A DNA stretch of 64,000 nucleotides from Inia geoffrensis. Taxonomy: Eukaryota > Chordata > Mammalia > Artiodactyla > Iniidae. Within the stretch, counting starts at the first letter, position 1; each line of letters begins with the position of its first letter. The DNA lies in contig CM070917.1 in assembly GCA_036417435.1 (NCBI GenBank), positions 61,292,436-61,356,435 on the forward strand, given 5' to 3'. A program made the position numbers and the translations under genes. The notes under the pieces were generated by a model, which worked only from the letters and a program-made list of their open reading frames with translations, searched no databases and had not been told where the DNA came from. This document shows, one piece after another, positions 26,399 to 34,428 of this stretch.

Positions 26399-29300
26399 TA
26401 ATCTAAAGGGTGGTTGTAAAAGCGGCACTATTTTACCTGGAAAATGCTGATTTTAAATGCAAAAGACAATTTCCTACTTCGTCCATAAGAACATTGGAAA
26501 TCATTTGCTAAATTGACATTTTTACTGCAGTAAGTCGATGTAGTTTTTTTTTTTTTTTTTTTTTTTTGCGATACGCGGGCCTCTCACTGCTGTGGCCTCT
26601 CCCGTTGCGGAGCACAGGCTCCGGACGCGCAGGCTCAGCGGCTGTGGCTCCCGGGCCCAGCTGCTCTGCGGCATGTGGGATCTTCCCAGACGGGGGCACG
26701 AACCCGTGTCCCCTGCATCGGCAGGTGGACTCTCAGCCACTGCGCCACCAGGGAAGCCCTGGGGGCACTTTTTTAAGCCTGTGAGGTCCTATTCTCTTGA
26801 TGCTATAATGTAGTCTGTCTCGTTTTTAGTAGCCACCAAATTACGTATCCAGTTTGTGCTGATCCCAAAGGCAGTTATGAGTGGGGACTGAGCCTGTTTT
26901 TTTAAGCCTTGATCCTTGCCATGCCTGCTTTTCATTTCAAACTGACAAAAGTTTTTTGGGGAGAGGCTTACAGAAAAGTCAACAGGAGTACTGCGACATG
27001 CATCAAACTAGACCTGAATTTCTGTTGATGTCTGATGAAGGTTACTGGCTTTCAGTCTTTTTTTTTTGTAAATGAGGAGTTATTATTATTATTATTTATT
27101 TATTTATGTTTGGCTGTGTTGGGTCTTTGTTGCTCCGTGAGGGCTTTCTCTACTTGCAGTGAGCAGGGGCTACACTTCGTTGCGGTGCGTGGGCTTCTCA
27201 TTGCAGTGGCTCCTCTCGTTGCGGAGCACGGGCTCTAGGCGTGTGGGCTTCGGTAGTTGTGACACGCAGCCTCAGTAGTTGTGACTCACGGGCTCTAGAG
27301 CACAGGCTCAGTAGTTGTGGCGCACGGGCTTAGTTGCTCCACGGCATGTGGGATCTTTCCGGACCAGGGCTCGAACCCGTGTCCCCTGCATTGGCAGGCG
27401 GATTCTCAACCACTGTGCCACCAGGGAAGCCCAGTCTTCTTTTTTTACAGAGAAAAATGGTCAAGAAAGGGGCCATATCTCTTTAAGAAGCGGGTAGGTC
27501 AACGTAACCACCTACCCACATGGTTTAATTTAAAGACAGAATTTGAGGAAGGCTTTTCTGCTGTTGGTAGTTTATTTCCTCCCCCTTCTAGGTGATACTT
27601 AAACGCAGAGCCTTTTTGACTGCCCACATTTAACAAATTGCCCTTGTTTCCAGGATGGGAAATCAGGAAATGTCTCCTGAAATTTGCCAGTAAAATAGTG
27701 CTGAATTTCAACTTGGCTGATTTGCTAGCATACGCAAAGGGACGTGTTCTTCCAGGTTTACAGCGCCTGTAGGTAGAAGTCAGCTAAAATGGATTGCTTG
27801 CTGATAATTAACTGAACTGTATAATGACCCTGAATTTATTCTATTCCCGCTCCCCCACTACTAGTTTAGTAAATATTTTAGAATTTAAAAAAGCTTTCCA
27901 AAAAAAGTAGAATGTTTGGCCTGTTCTTCTGAAATATTTTCCCGCCCTCGGTTTACTAACCTCCTTTATAGGGTGAATTCCTGTGTCCCTTCTGCATCCT
28001 GTAGTTTGCTTTGTGCACTGATGGGCCGTTTTCACATATAAATTTTGTAGTGAGATAAGAAGCCTCTACTTTAAGGACCAGTTAAATCAGGAAAAGATGA
28101 TGGACTTGTGGTTATTGTCTTCAGCTTCCTAACTTTCAGGAAACCGATTATGTCAGTGGTGTAGTTGTCTGATAATAAGGTTACATTGTCCCAGTAAGGT
28201 CGCCTTGGAAGAAAATGAAGTAAAGCCAGCTATTTATCTGGCAGTCTGGCAGCCTTTCCCTGTTTACTTTCTGCGGAGCGGCATTTATTTACATCTCTTT
28301 ACAAGCGGAATATTTCTGTTTTGAGTGGCATCGCGGTGCTGCTTCTTTGTGCCACTGAGGTCTCTCTTGGCTCTGCTCCCTGCTGACTTGAGGCCAGAGC
28401 CGCCCAGCGTGGCCTGGCTCTTAGGCACACGGGGCTGCTGAGCCCTTGAAACGTGGCTGGTCCCAACTGAGAATCGCTGCGTGTGGAGAATGCACACCAA
28501 ATACGAAGACTTAATATGAAAAAAAAAAAAAAGTAAAACAGCTCTAATAAATTTGCATACAGATTATGTATCAAAACAATAATATATTGGGTAAAATAAA
28601 AATCTATTAATTTCACCTATTTCTTTTTGCTTTCTAATGTGGGTACTAGAAAATGTAAAACTTACTTTTATGGCTCACCTTCCCTGCTGTTGGACGGTGC
28701 TGCTCCGGATAACCTGTTTCTGAGAGCGCCCAGGTTGATTGAGGGGAATCTGCACGTTCTTTTAATTGTCCGCCCTGGCTCTGCCACCACTTCCAGGGAA
28801 TGGCGTTGTGATGACTGCACTCACCTAGTGATATGTGACTAACTGAGGTCTTGTGATGTGTTCTGCTTTGCTAGTGATGATGGCCAAGGAGAAGCCACCG
28901 ATCACGGTAGTCGGAGATGTGGGAGGACGCATTGCGATCATTGTGGTAGGTCACAGTCTTACTGTGCAGAGATGACATTACTGACTCGTAGTAGGTGTCC
29001 ACCTTAGGATTGGTGTCCAGTGACGATGATGCATTTAAGTGGACCCATCTAGCCTTTCTCACCCAGGCTCCCCTAGGACAACTAGGAGAAACTTTTAAAC
29101 AGATGAACCGGGATTATTATAACCTACAGGTGTAAAAGGAGCACAGTAGTAGTACCTGTAAGTAAATTCGATTCCATAAGTAACCTTTGTCTGAAGGGGT
29201 CTGTGTCCTGTCAGACCAGCTGACCTACTCAACCTTAAGCTCGTGGGCAGTAAAGTGAGCTGAAGGCGGACTGTTCCATTCTCACTAACAAGAACGTGTG

Positions 29301-31011
29301 TCTTGTTCTTTGTTACTTTAACATGATACACGTGCTCCCAGCTCTAAACGCCTCTGCTGGGCCAGAGGATCGGCCCTTTACAATGGCTCACTTTATTTCT
29401 CTGTTCCCCTCTATTAGCTTTCTCTTGGAAAAAACTAAATGAGACACTGGCTATGTGGGATTCATCAGATATTTGAAACAGGGAAAGGAGTCTTGGCAGT
29501 CTGCTGAACTCAGGCCGAAATGTCGCGTGTGACTGTAAGGCTTTGCTGCTCTTTCTGTTGACAGTCATGCACGTTACAAGGCCACGCAGTTTCAAATGGA
29601 CGTTCAGTCTTTGACCCAGGCAGATAGCTCTGAGTTTCCATTAGACATCCTCCAAAACAAAGTGCAGAGAGGTGTGTGTTTATAGATGGGGATGGAGGGA
29701 ACTTAGCATTAACACTGGTCTCTTCTCAGGATGACATCATTGATGATGTGGAAAGTTTTGTTGCTGCTGCGGAGATCCTGAAAGAGAGAGGTGCTTATAA
29801 GATTTACGTCATGGCCACTCACGGCATCCTGTCTGCGGAGGCCCCCCGTCTGATTGAGGAGTCCTCCATCGACGAGGTCTGTCTGCTCTTCTTTTTCTTT
29901 TTTTTTTGAAGTCTTTAATTTTTTATTTTATATGCAGAGAGCCATTGTTTCTGCGTAAGGTAGATGTCCTGGACGACCCATTCAAGGCAGTTGAGTCACA
30001 ATTTGCTGCTCCGTTTTCCATGAATAGTTAAATGGCTCATTCACCTTTTTTTTTTTTTGAAATTTTCTTTTTTTATTTTAATTAATTAATTAATTTTTGG
30101 CTGCATTGGGTCTTCGTTGCTGCGCATGGGCTTTCTCTAGTTGCAGCAAGTGGGGGCTGCTCTTCGTTGCTGCGCGTGGGCTTCTCATTGCCGTGGCTTC
30201 TCTTTGTTGTGGAGCACGGGCTCTAGGCGCGCAGGCTTCAGTAGCTGTGGCTCGTGGGCTCAGCAGTTGTGACGTGTGGGCTGAATTGCTCCGCGGCACG
30301 TGGCATGTTCCCGGACCAGGGCTCGAACCCGTGTCCCCTGCATTGGGAGGCGGATTCTTAACCACTGCGCCATCAGGGAAGCCCCTCAGTCAGTATTGCT
30401 TACTCCCTCTCGAGAGGACTGTGAGATCGTGCTTTGGGTGGCTAGTGGTCTGTTGGGGCAGATGTATAGTTTGGAATATATGTCTATTTTCATAAAGATT
30501 TGGTCTGTGTACTTCAGTATAATTTGTATTTCAATATGATTTGATACCATAGTAGCGTTTCTCTCAAGACTTGAATTCTTCCTTGATCACAGGAAGGTTT
30601 CCCGCAGTGCTGGGGCTCACCCTATCATTTCTGCATACGTAGACATGACCTTCCTAAGCTTCTGTTTTGAATCATGTAACCTTTGCCCTGTGTAAAGTCG
30701 GGTTGGTTTGTAAAAACTGTACTGAGTGGAATAAGGTTTTATAGTTTGAGCCTTGGTCTGTGGGTACCATACGTTAGGTAACTTTTCTGAGTGACCACGT
30801 TGGGCCGCACACATCAGTAACAGCGTTTCTTTTCCATTACTGCAATGACCAGGTGGTGGTGACGAATACTGTCCCTCACGAGGTCCAGAAGCTGCAGTGT
30901 CCCAAGATTAAGACTGTGGACATCAGTCTGATTCTTTCTGAAGCAATTCGGAGAATCCACAACGGGGAGTCCATGGCGTACCTTTTCCGAAACATCACAG
31001 TGGACGACTAG
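643..31011 (+). CDS. PRPSAP1: PRPSAP1, PRPP synthetase-associated protein 1 (PAP39); 10 coding exons
   Basis: The joined exons 643-812, 3493-3545, 6059-6125, 19096-19268, 20848-20963, 21435-21490, 22206-22351, 28875-28945, 29730-29876 and 30853-31011 give 1158 nt, 385 residues plus TAG, with every GT-AG junction in phase. I recognise the protein as PRPSAP1, a non-catalytic member of the ribose-phosphate pyrophosphokinase family that sits in the cytosolic PRPP synthetase complex with PRPS1/2 and restrains its activity (established for mammals). The fold is two phosphoribosyltransferase-like domains: N-terminal about residues 38-150, C-terminal about 160-375. The PRPP-binding loop of active enzymes is replaced by DDIIDDVES (residues 285-293), consistent with a regulatory rather than catalytic role. 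A second in-frame ATG at 730 (M30) would give the familiar 356-residue form. No frameshift or premature stop is seen. Confidence 0.96.
1565..1735 (+). repeat. MIR-like SINE remnant
   Basis: The text resembles the MIR core (GGGCAAG followed by a CTTCATTGGTAAAATAGGGATAAT-like stretch). It is old and diverged. Confidence 0.5.
2258..2472 (-). mobile_element. CHR-2-type tRNA-derived SINE
   Basis: A poly-T head, then the cetartiodactyl CHR body reading to agggaagcccc, so the element lies on the minus strand. The target duplication ggttttgctttttt is visible at 2250 and again just after 2472. The body has more substitutions than other copies here. Confidence 0.85.
2535..3130 (-). repeat. Old L1M-type LINE-1 3' sequence
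   Basis: Reads like the reverse complement of ancient L1M 3' ends (caaggttcatccgtattgta; ggctgaataatattctgt). Fragmented; boundaries are approximate. Confidence 0.5.
3493..3545 (+). CDS. PRPSAP1: PRPSAP1 coding exon 2
   Basis: A 53-bp exon after a pyrimidine-rich acceptor (ctcctttag). It encodes [17 protein letters not shown] and ends at donor gtgagt, phase 1. Confidence 0.93.
3654..3865 (-). mobile_element. CHR-2-type tRNA-derived SINE
   Basis: T-rich head, then the CHR-2 body (cgggcctctcactgctgtgg to agggaagcccc). It lies about 110 bp downstream of PRPSAP1 exon 2. Confidence 0.87.
4870..5710 (-). repeat. Old LINE (L2-like) remnant
   Basis: The pattern of cytosine-rich text (gtcctccagtggctctgctg; ggaataaaatccagactcct) resembles L2-type fossils common in mammals. 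Family and strand are tentative. Confidence 0.35.
6059..6125 (+). CDS. PRPSAP1: PRPSAP1 coding exon 3
   Basis: A 67-bp exon after tttttcag, encoding [21 protein letters not shown]; donor gtaaaa, phase 2. It belongs to the N-terminal phosphoribosyltransferase-like domain. Confidence 0.93.
6262..6343. repeat. TG/TA microsatellite
   Basis: Alternating purine-pyrimidine sequence (tatatgtgtacacatatatg, then tgtgtgtgtgtgtgtc and tatatatata). Confidence 0.8.
6400..6748 (-). mobile_element. CHR-1-type tRNA-derived SINE (long form)
   Basis: A T-run and ATTT repeats, then ggctgtgttgggtcttcgtt through to agggaagcccc. The target duplication ctgttattgtttactt occurs just before 6400 and just after 6748. 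Confidence 0.9.
7167..7368 (-). mobile_element. CHR-2-type tRNA-derived SINE
   Basis: Short T-run, ttgcggtacgtgtgcttctc start, intact B-box region and agggaagccc end. Confidence 0.88.
7490..8440. mobile_element. LTR-like retroviral fossil, interrupted by a SINE
   Basis: Text around 7700-7960 (gcctccataaaaaaccgaaa; tggctgttcctgagttacat) and 8155-8430 matches a common mammalian LTR whose family I cannot name with confidence. It is split by the SINE at 7984-8110. No internal retroviral genes are visible. Confidence 0.45.
7984..8110 (-). mobile_element. Short tRNA-derived SINE (CHR/BOV-tA-like)
   Basis: An ATTT-repeat tail, then ggctatgccacgaggtatgt to ccagggaagtccc. Inserted into the LTR-like fossil, so younger than it. 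Confidence 0.75.
8810..8960 (-). repeat. Old L1M-type LINE-1 fragment
   Basis: Resembles ancient L1 3'UTR sequence (ttcaaaagggtgtatgatga, gttaccaggttctt). Confidence 0.4.
8990..9104 (+). mobile_element. Short tRNA-derived SINE
   Basis: Plus-strand element: gggaattctctggcggcccagtg-type head, degenerate B box and a 17-nt A tail ending at 9104. It abuts an L1 3' end. Confidence 0.75.
9105..9335 (+). mobile_element. LINE-1 3'UTR fragment
   Basis: Shows the cetartiodactyl L1 3' end (ggtacagatgaaccggtttg; a G-rich run at 9190-9230; aataagaacctattgtataa) and an A-rich terminus. It is severely 5'-truncated. Confidence 0.65.
9815..10480 (-). repeat. Old L1M-type LINE-1 remnant
   Basis: Diverged text like the reverse complement of ancient L1M 3' sequence. 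Boundaries are uncertain. Confidence 0.35.
11505..11715 (-). mobile_element. LINE-1 3' end fragment
   Basis: Reverse complement of a typical L1 3'UTR: T-rich head, gtagttgatttacaatgttg, then aggtccctgtgctattcagt and ttcttattaactatctattc. Confidence 0.7.
12710..12772 (-). pseudogene. tRNA-like relic with intact B box
   Basis: On the minus strand this 63-nt stretch has a perfect 5-bp T stem (CCGGG/CCCGG) with GGTTCGAGTCC, the consensus Pol III B box. An A-box-like GATCTCAGTTGG lies near the 5' end, and the two ends could pair 6 of 7 as an acceptor stem. It is about ten bases shorter than a normal tRNA and the anticodon arm does not fold convincingly, so I call it a pseudogene and assign no amino acid. 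It lacks the body and A tail of the CHR SINEs around it. Confidence 0.5.
12801..13099 (-). mobile_element. CHR-1-type SINE with (GTAT)n tail
   Basis: The target duplication gaagttcaggttctt is at 12787-12801 and again just after 13099. A tetranucleotide (gtat)n array at about 12817-12852 replaces the usual A-rich tail unit. Confidence 0.9.
13855..14985. mobile_element. LTR-like retroviral fossil
   Basis: A long moderately conserved stretch (ccagcccctcagatggctct; acaagattactgctgatcac; ccgatgtcctgagatataat; ccctggcaaccagtcccctc). It resembles a mammalian ERV LTR seen repeatedly in other genomes, but I cannot name the family. No internal coding region is recognisable. It ends at the 64-bp tandem repeat. 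Confidence 0.45.
14986..15168. repeat. Tandem repeat, 64-bp unit x 2.9
   Basis: The unit begins ggtactcaaggagtttcgaa at 14986, 15050 and 15114, period exactly 64 bp. The three copies are identical by eye and the last stops after 55 bases. It starts at the edge of the LTR-like fossil. Confidence 0.95.
16096..16316 (-). mobile_element. CHR-2-type SINE, well preserved
   Basis: A T-run of more than 25, ttgcggtacgcgggcctctc, ending agggaagccc. The target duplication ccagtggagctttt flanks both sides. Confidence 0.93.
16725..16785 (+). repeat. MIR/L2-type 3' fragment
   Basis: The phrase acacagtgcctggtgcaagg followed by gtgctcaataaatacttgtt is characteristic of old MIR/L2 3' ends. Confidence 0.5.
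16878..17255 (-). mobile_element. CHR-1-type SINE (long form)
   Basis: T/A-rich tail and ggctgtgttgggttttcgtc head, with internal partial repeats of the gctctagagc block, ending agggaagccc. It is longer than its relatives because the block around 17070-17130 is duplicated. Confidence 0.88.
18058..18420 (-). mobile_element. CHR-1-type SINE (long form)
   Basis: T-run, ATTT units, ggctgtgttgggtcttcatt to agggaagtcccc. An imperfect target duplication (ccaccttatgctttt / ccaccttttgctt) is seen. Confidence 0.88.
19096..19268 (+). CDS. PRPSAP1: PRPSAP1 coding exon 4
   Basis: A 173-bp exon after ctgtttcag, encoding the stretch from [11 protein letters not shown] through [13 protein letters not shown] to LLASMLAKA; donor gtgagt, phase 1. 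It follows a 13-kb repeat-filled intron. Confidence 0.95.
19269..20847 (+). other. PRPSAP1 intron 4
   Basis: Apart from the SINE at 20303-20513 and a TA run, AT-rich sequence with nothing recognised. Confidence 0.7.
20303..20513 (-). mobile_element. CHR-2-type SINE
   Basis: T-run then ttgcggtacgcaggcctctc to ggggaagcccc. The target duplication ccatgtttatat flanks it and a (TA)n tract adjoins. Confidence 0.92.
20848..20963 (+). CDS. PRPSAP1: PRPSAP1 coding exon 5
   Basis: A 116-bp exon after aaatttcag, encoding [19 protein letters not shown] and onward to YIQEE; donor gtgagg, phase 0. It carries the DLH motif typical of the family. Confidence 0.95.
20964..21434 (+). other. PRPSAP1 intron 5
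   Basis: 471 bp, AT-rich; nothing recognised. Confidence 0.7.
21435..21490 (+). CDS. PRPSAP1: PRPSAP1 coding exon 6
   Basis: A 56-bp exon after aaatctag, encoding [19 protein letters not shown]; donor gtaaat, phase 2. Confidence 0.94.
21795..21940 (+). mobile_element. Short tRNA-derived SINE, in PRPSAP1 intron 6
   Basis: Plus-strand element with ggcagtccagtggttaagac head, B-box-like gggttcgattcctgg and an A/C-rich tail. The 11-bp target duplication ctgaagatgag is at 21784-21794 and 21941-21951. The rest of intron 6 (21491-22205) is blank. Confidence 0.88.
22206..22351 (+). CDS. PRPSAP1: PRPSAP1 coding exon 7
   Basis: A 146-bp exon after tcctcttag, encoding [20 protein letters not shown] through [14 protein letters not shown]; donor gtaaga, phase 1. 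It includes the PAP-specific acidic insertion ([12 protein letters not shown]) that separates these proteins from catalytic PRPS enzymes. Confidence 0.95.
23105..23510 (-). repeat. Old L1M-type LINE-1 fragment
   Basis: Resembles ancient L1 3'UTR text (ttcttgtgtatccatttaga; tatgcaaatacaagcaaatt). Confidence 0.45.
23544..23688 (+). mobile_element. Short tRNA-derived SINE
   Basis: Plus strand: gggaattccctggcggtcca head and an A-rich tail. The target duplication aataaacgtctgt / aataaacatctgt flanks it. Confidence 0.88.
23695..23880 (-). repeat. MIR-like remnant
   Basis: Reads as the reverse complement of MIR: tattatgtgccaagagctct, then cattttgccagtgaggaaac. Confidence 0.5.
23885..24990 (-). repeat. 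Old L1M-type LINE-1 remnant
   Basis: A long diverged stretch like the reverse complement of L1M 3' sequence (ttttattttgaactaactgc; ccttatccacattttaccag). Possibly several fragments. Confidence 0.45.
25090..25140 (-). repeat. SINE remnant with internal deletion
   Basis: Only the two ends of a short tRNA-derived SINE remain (ttttttggctgaggcattcg and ccagggaagtct). Confidence 0.45.
25410..25616 (-). mobile_element. tRNA-derived SINE (BOV-tA/CHR-like) with 3' extension
   Basis: Body ttttggccaggaggcatgtg to ccagggaagtccc, preceded by the sequence tgaagtatttttgatgtgga shared with the element at 32806-33019. The target duplication cctggaaccc is on both sides. Confidence 0.75.
26373..26399. repeat. 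(TG)n microsatellite
   Basis: An uninterrupted run of 13 TG dinucleotides in PRPSAP1 intron 7. Confidence 0.95.
26544..26759 (-). mobile_element. CHR-2-type SINE
   Basis: A 24-nt T run, ttgcgatacgcgggcctctc to agggaagccc. Confidence 0.92.
27057..27431 (-). mobile_element. CHR-1-type SINE (long form)
   Basis: T-run and (ATT)n tail, ggctgtgttgggtctttgtt to agggaagccc. The flanking cagtctt is likely the target duplication. Confidence 0.88.
28425..28695. mobile_element. MER-type DNA transposon fossil (hAT-like)
   Basis: Recognisable from gagcccttgaaacgtggctg, an AT-rich middle, then atttcacctatttctttttg and ctagaaaatgtaaaactta. This is the pattern of a non-autonomous hAT-Charlie element. Exact family not assigned. 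Confidence 0.45.
28875..28945 (+). CDS. PRPSAP1: PRPSAP1 coding exon 8
   Basis: A 71-bp exon after tttgctag, encoding [18 protein letters not shown] and RIAIIV; donor gtaggt, phase 0. Its end is the beta strand leading into the PRPP loop. Confidence 0.94.
28946..29729 (+). other. PRPSAP1 intron 8
   Basis: 784 bp with no repeat or gene recognised. Confidence 0.7.
29730..29876 (+). CDS. PRPSAP1: PRPSAP1 coding exon 9
   Basis: A 147-bp exon after cttctcag, encoding [20 protein letters not shown] to LIEESSIDE. The donor, gtctgt, is weak for a U2 site and is followed at once by a long pyrimidine/U-rich run. The next exon resumes VVVTN in phase 0, so the boundary is well supported. Confidence 0.93.
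29877..30852 (+). other. PRPSAP1 intron 9
   Basis: Begins with a weak donor and a long pyrimidine run; holds one CHR-1 SINE; the rest (30390-30852) is blank. Confidence 0.7.
30047..30385 (-). mobile_element. CHR-1-type SINE (long form)
   Basis: T-run and (AATT)n tail, ggctgcattgggtcttcgtt to cagggaagcccc. Confidence 0.88.
30853..31011 (+). CDS. PRPSAP1: PRPSAP1 coding exon 10 with stop
   Basis: The coding part is 159 bp after aatgaccag, encoding [20 protein letters not shown] to [10 protein letters not shown], then TAG. The acceptor's pyrimidine tract is poor but the protein join is exact. Confidence 0.95.
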   Translation: MVVTNTVPHEVQKLQCPKIKTVDISLILSEAIRRIHNGESMAYLFRNITVDD

Positions 31012-31605
31012 CTTTCCCGGTTGCCTTGGCCCTGGAACTCCCAAGGAAAACATGTGAAAAGCAGTGCCATCAATTATGTACACGGCATTTCCTTTCAAGG
31101 GAGGCAGATGGTCTCTCTTGCCAAGTTTGGTGGGTAGGAGGCATTAAGATGGTCAAGGGGAAGACAGAGATCACGGGTCCATGGCCTCAACTGTCTGTCT
31201 TCGGCATCCTGTTCCTTAAAAAAAAAGTTAGACACCTTTCTGAAGAGAATCTGAAAATCTTGTTGATACTGAAAGGGAGTGAAAGGGAGATAAAGTCCTA
31301 ACTCTCTAACGTTCACTCAGTTGTTTCCACCGCAGGGAAACGTCCGTGTTAATGTTGAACTTGGTTAGGGCAGCTGAGCACCCGGCACTGTTCCTATTCC
31401 AGTTGTCCTCTCGCCAGTCAACTTCGTGCACATCTTTTACAGAGAATCATATTTTTCTTTGAGAAACTCCTTGCCAGCCGCCAGTGAACAATGAAGCATT
31501 TGTGGTATTACTCCTAGCGAGGACATCAGATTAAAGAATCACATCCTAACTCTGGATCTCCGAGTTGCTCTTAAATTGCAAATAAAAGAATTTTCTGTCT
31601 TGCTA
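31012..31605 (+). other. PRPSAP1: PRPSAP1 3'UTR with AATAAA poly(A) signal
   Basis: Unique sequence follows the stop. A canonical AATAAA lies at 31581-31586, so cleavage is expected near 31600-31610 (inference). Another AATAAA-like A-rich run near 31805-31820 could be an alternative, longer end. Confidence 0.65.
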
Positions 31606-33950
31606 GTGTCTTCACTACATGGCAGAGCTGCCCACTTTCCTGCCTTCTGTCCAGACTGTGCAGAAGCTGGTGCCTTGAATGCGGGGTGGTCCAGGTCCAC
31701 GGCTCCTGGACCTAAGTCTCCCTCTGCAGGTTCCATTCCCTTCCCTTCACATTCCGTGATGTTAAATTCTTGTTGAATAATATATTTCCAACCTAAATTT
31801 AAAAATAATAATAAAAAAAAAACGTAACTGTACTTTTCCCTGCATGACAGGTGACACTTAGGTTGGTTGCATTACTTAGGACTGCACTTGATCTTTCTGC
31901 CGCCATTTTAAATTACATAATCACGATTCTAGTTGATACCTTATTTGTCGGGCAGGCCTTGCCGCCAGTGTAGTGTAGACTTTTTATACCTTTTAGTCTG
32001 ATCCAAGTCAGGACTGAATGAAACAGGCAGGAGGAGTGTCTGCCCGGAAATGAACTGTAGTCTCTCATTGGTTCTCATAGCTCCTAAGAGATAATAAAGG
32101 GCAGTTCGCTTATTTGTACAATTGTATCTCTCTGCAGGGAAGTTTCCTGGACATTTTTCCCCCTTTCCCAATGACTAGGAAAGTTCCCAGCCCGCCATCA
32201 AGACTTGAGCACACTTGCTTTTTCAAGCACACAAAGAAGTTGCCTTTTGTTAATAATCCAAGTAGGGGAATTCTGAGAAAAGAACTTAATTATCAGATAA
32301 TTAGCATGGTTTTAGAGGAAGAGCCGTGGACTGTTACTCAGGAGACTGGTTCTGTCCTGGAGGTCGGGCAGATGACCAGTCCTTTCTGGCCCTGTGTCAT
32401 CCGTTGTGGGAGGGGAGGTGAGGAATTGAAAGCTAAGGTCCTTTTCAACCCCAAATTCCATTTATACCTGCGGTTAATGTTTTCTTTCCTGTGTCTCTAA
32501 AAGAGATTTTAAATGTACTTATTTAGCAAAAGCGTTTAGGGGAATATATCTCCTGGGATTAATAAGCCCTTTGCATTGGCATTTAGTGAGTCCTAGTGTG
32601 TGCCTGGCATGATAGCAAGTCTCAGGGACATGAAAATGGAAACGTGAGGGCTTGGGAGCTGATGTTCTGGCCGTAGCTAGTGTAGTAGGAGCAGTCACCT
32701 TCAGTAGAAGGTTAAGCCCACACACCACAGCACAGCCTCCAGTACAGCTGATGCTCAGTCCAAAGGCTTCAACTTCAACTTTGTGGTCTGACCTTACATT
32801 TTCTTCTTTGTTTTTTTTTAAGATTTTTTTGATGTGGACTGTTTTTTTTTTTTTTTTTTTTAAGTCTTTATTGAATTTGTTACAGTACTGATTCTGTTTT
32901 ATGTTTTAGTTTTTTGGCCTTGAGGTATGTGGGATCGTAGCTCCCTGACCAAGGATTGAACCCACACCCCCTGCATTGGAAGGCGGAGTCTTAACCCCTG
33001 GACTGCCAGGGAAGCCCCCAGCCTTACGTTTTCTAATGTAAGAGTGTAAGTGCACAGAAGACTAAAAATAATTTCTTCTTTTGATGATCTCAACAACCAC
33101 TTGAAGGCCTACTGTGTGTCAGAATCTGGGAATATTAATAGTGAACAAAAATCCTTGGGTGTTACCCTCAGGGAGGTTTTAGACGCGTGTCTAAAACTCC
33201 ATTTCCAGGAAACACTGCTTTTATTGGAGGGGGAGGGAGTGAACGTGAAGGGTTTCAATTTTACCAGTTCAGACTAAACTAAAAATTTGAATTTGAAAAG
33301 TAGTTAAAATAATACACAGTATAGATGCAGTTACAAATTTTCTTTAGCTTCCTGACTATAAACACTGAAAATTGTTACCTGGTTTCTGGGAGAATCTAGT
33401 ATGGGGAAGTCAAGCCTCAATTGCTGAGAGCATCAGATTCCTCTGGTCCTGTCTAATCAGTCCTGCCTTGTAACCAGGGGAGATGCTGGCGCTTGACCAG
33501 ATGTCTGTTTTGAGATAAATGAGGCCAGGGCGGTGCAGAAAAGGTCTGTCAGCCGGTGGCTGACGAACCACCTGGGTGGTGAGTGGTCTTTTTCCAGCTT
33601 ACCTTCCCCTCTGATTGAGCAGAATGATATGGGAACCGTTCCCAAGGGGCCAAGGTCTCAGGACTGCATCTCTTAGATCCGTGCCACCGCCCTGCGAAGG
33701 GAACAACTAAAACACACAGAACATAGTGGCCATGAGGCCTTTTAAATCTTCCCACTATTGTGGCCCCCACAGGAGAGTAAATCAGCTGGAATCTAGGTGA
33801 ACCTTAAGGGGGTAACCCCCCTCCCCCCCCAAAAAAAAAAAAAAAAGAAAAACTGATGTGTTTCCTGGTAGGAATGCCTCGGTCCGGCCCTATAGCGCCG
33901 TTTGGGAGTGTTTACTGAGAACAAAAATTGGTGGCACCTTGGGTGTAGCC
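31606..33950. other. Intergenic region PRPSAP1-QRICH2
   Basis: One SINE at 32806-33019 and a C/A homopolymer tract at about 33817-33847. Short open frames here have no recognisable homology. No RNA gene seen. Confidence 0.6.
32806..33019 (-). mobile_element. tRNA-derived SINE (BOV-tA/CHR-like) with 3' extension
   Basis: The same architecture as 25410-25616, including gatgtggact and taagtctttattgaatttgt. The imperfect target duplication ccttacattttct / ccttacgttttct flanks it. Confidence 0.8.
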
Positions 33951-34428
33951 AGGGCTTCCTGACCCACTAGGACGGGCTGTCTTTGGGGGTCGGGGGTGGC
34001 TTCAAGGACGGGCAGGCCTCCGCGCTGAGGCCGGCTCTCTACGAGGCGTATTCTTGCGCGGAATCCTCGGGGCACGCAGGGGGCCCCCACAACCGAGCAG
34101 CGAACGGGGCCGCACACCCAGTTCCAAACGTCGGCCAGCCGCCAGGGCAGGGCACTCCAGGGCTGGAGCTCGGAGACCGAAGATCGAGACGGTGGCGGGC
34201 TGACGGCGGGGGCTCAGCGGTGCCCGGACCCCCGTTTCCTGGGAGCGAAGAGTGGGAAGCCCGAGGGCCAGGCGCTTCCTCTCCGTCCCCCAGGCGGGCT
34301 CCAGACTGCGACTGCTGCCTGGCACGGCCGGACCCAGGGGCGGGGGTGCCCCGGGGCCTCGCAGGGGCCCGGAAAGGCCCCAGAAGCACGACAAGCCGTG
34401 AGGGGGGCAGGGCCGCCGGAGAAGGCGC
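33950..34428 (+). promoter_or_regulatory. QRICH2: CpG-rich promoter region of QRICH2
   Basis: Dense CpG and G+C begin around 33950 and continue through exon 1 to about 35020. No TATA box seen. The transcription start is unknown; proximity to the start codon is the basis of the call. Confidence 0.6.

Larger units (their letters stand above)
22352..28874 (+). other. PRPSAP1 intron 7
   Basis: Carries old L1M remnants, a MIR-like remnant, two short SINEs, a CHR-2 and a CHR-1 SINE, a TG microsatellite and a DNA-transposon fossil. The stretches 22352-23100, 25620-26370 and 27440-28420 show nothing I recognise. Confidence 0.7.
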
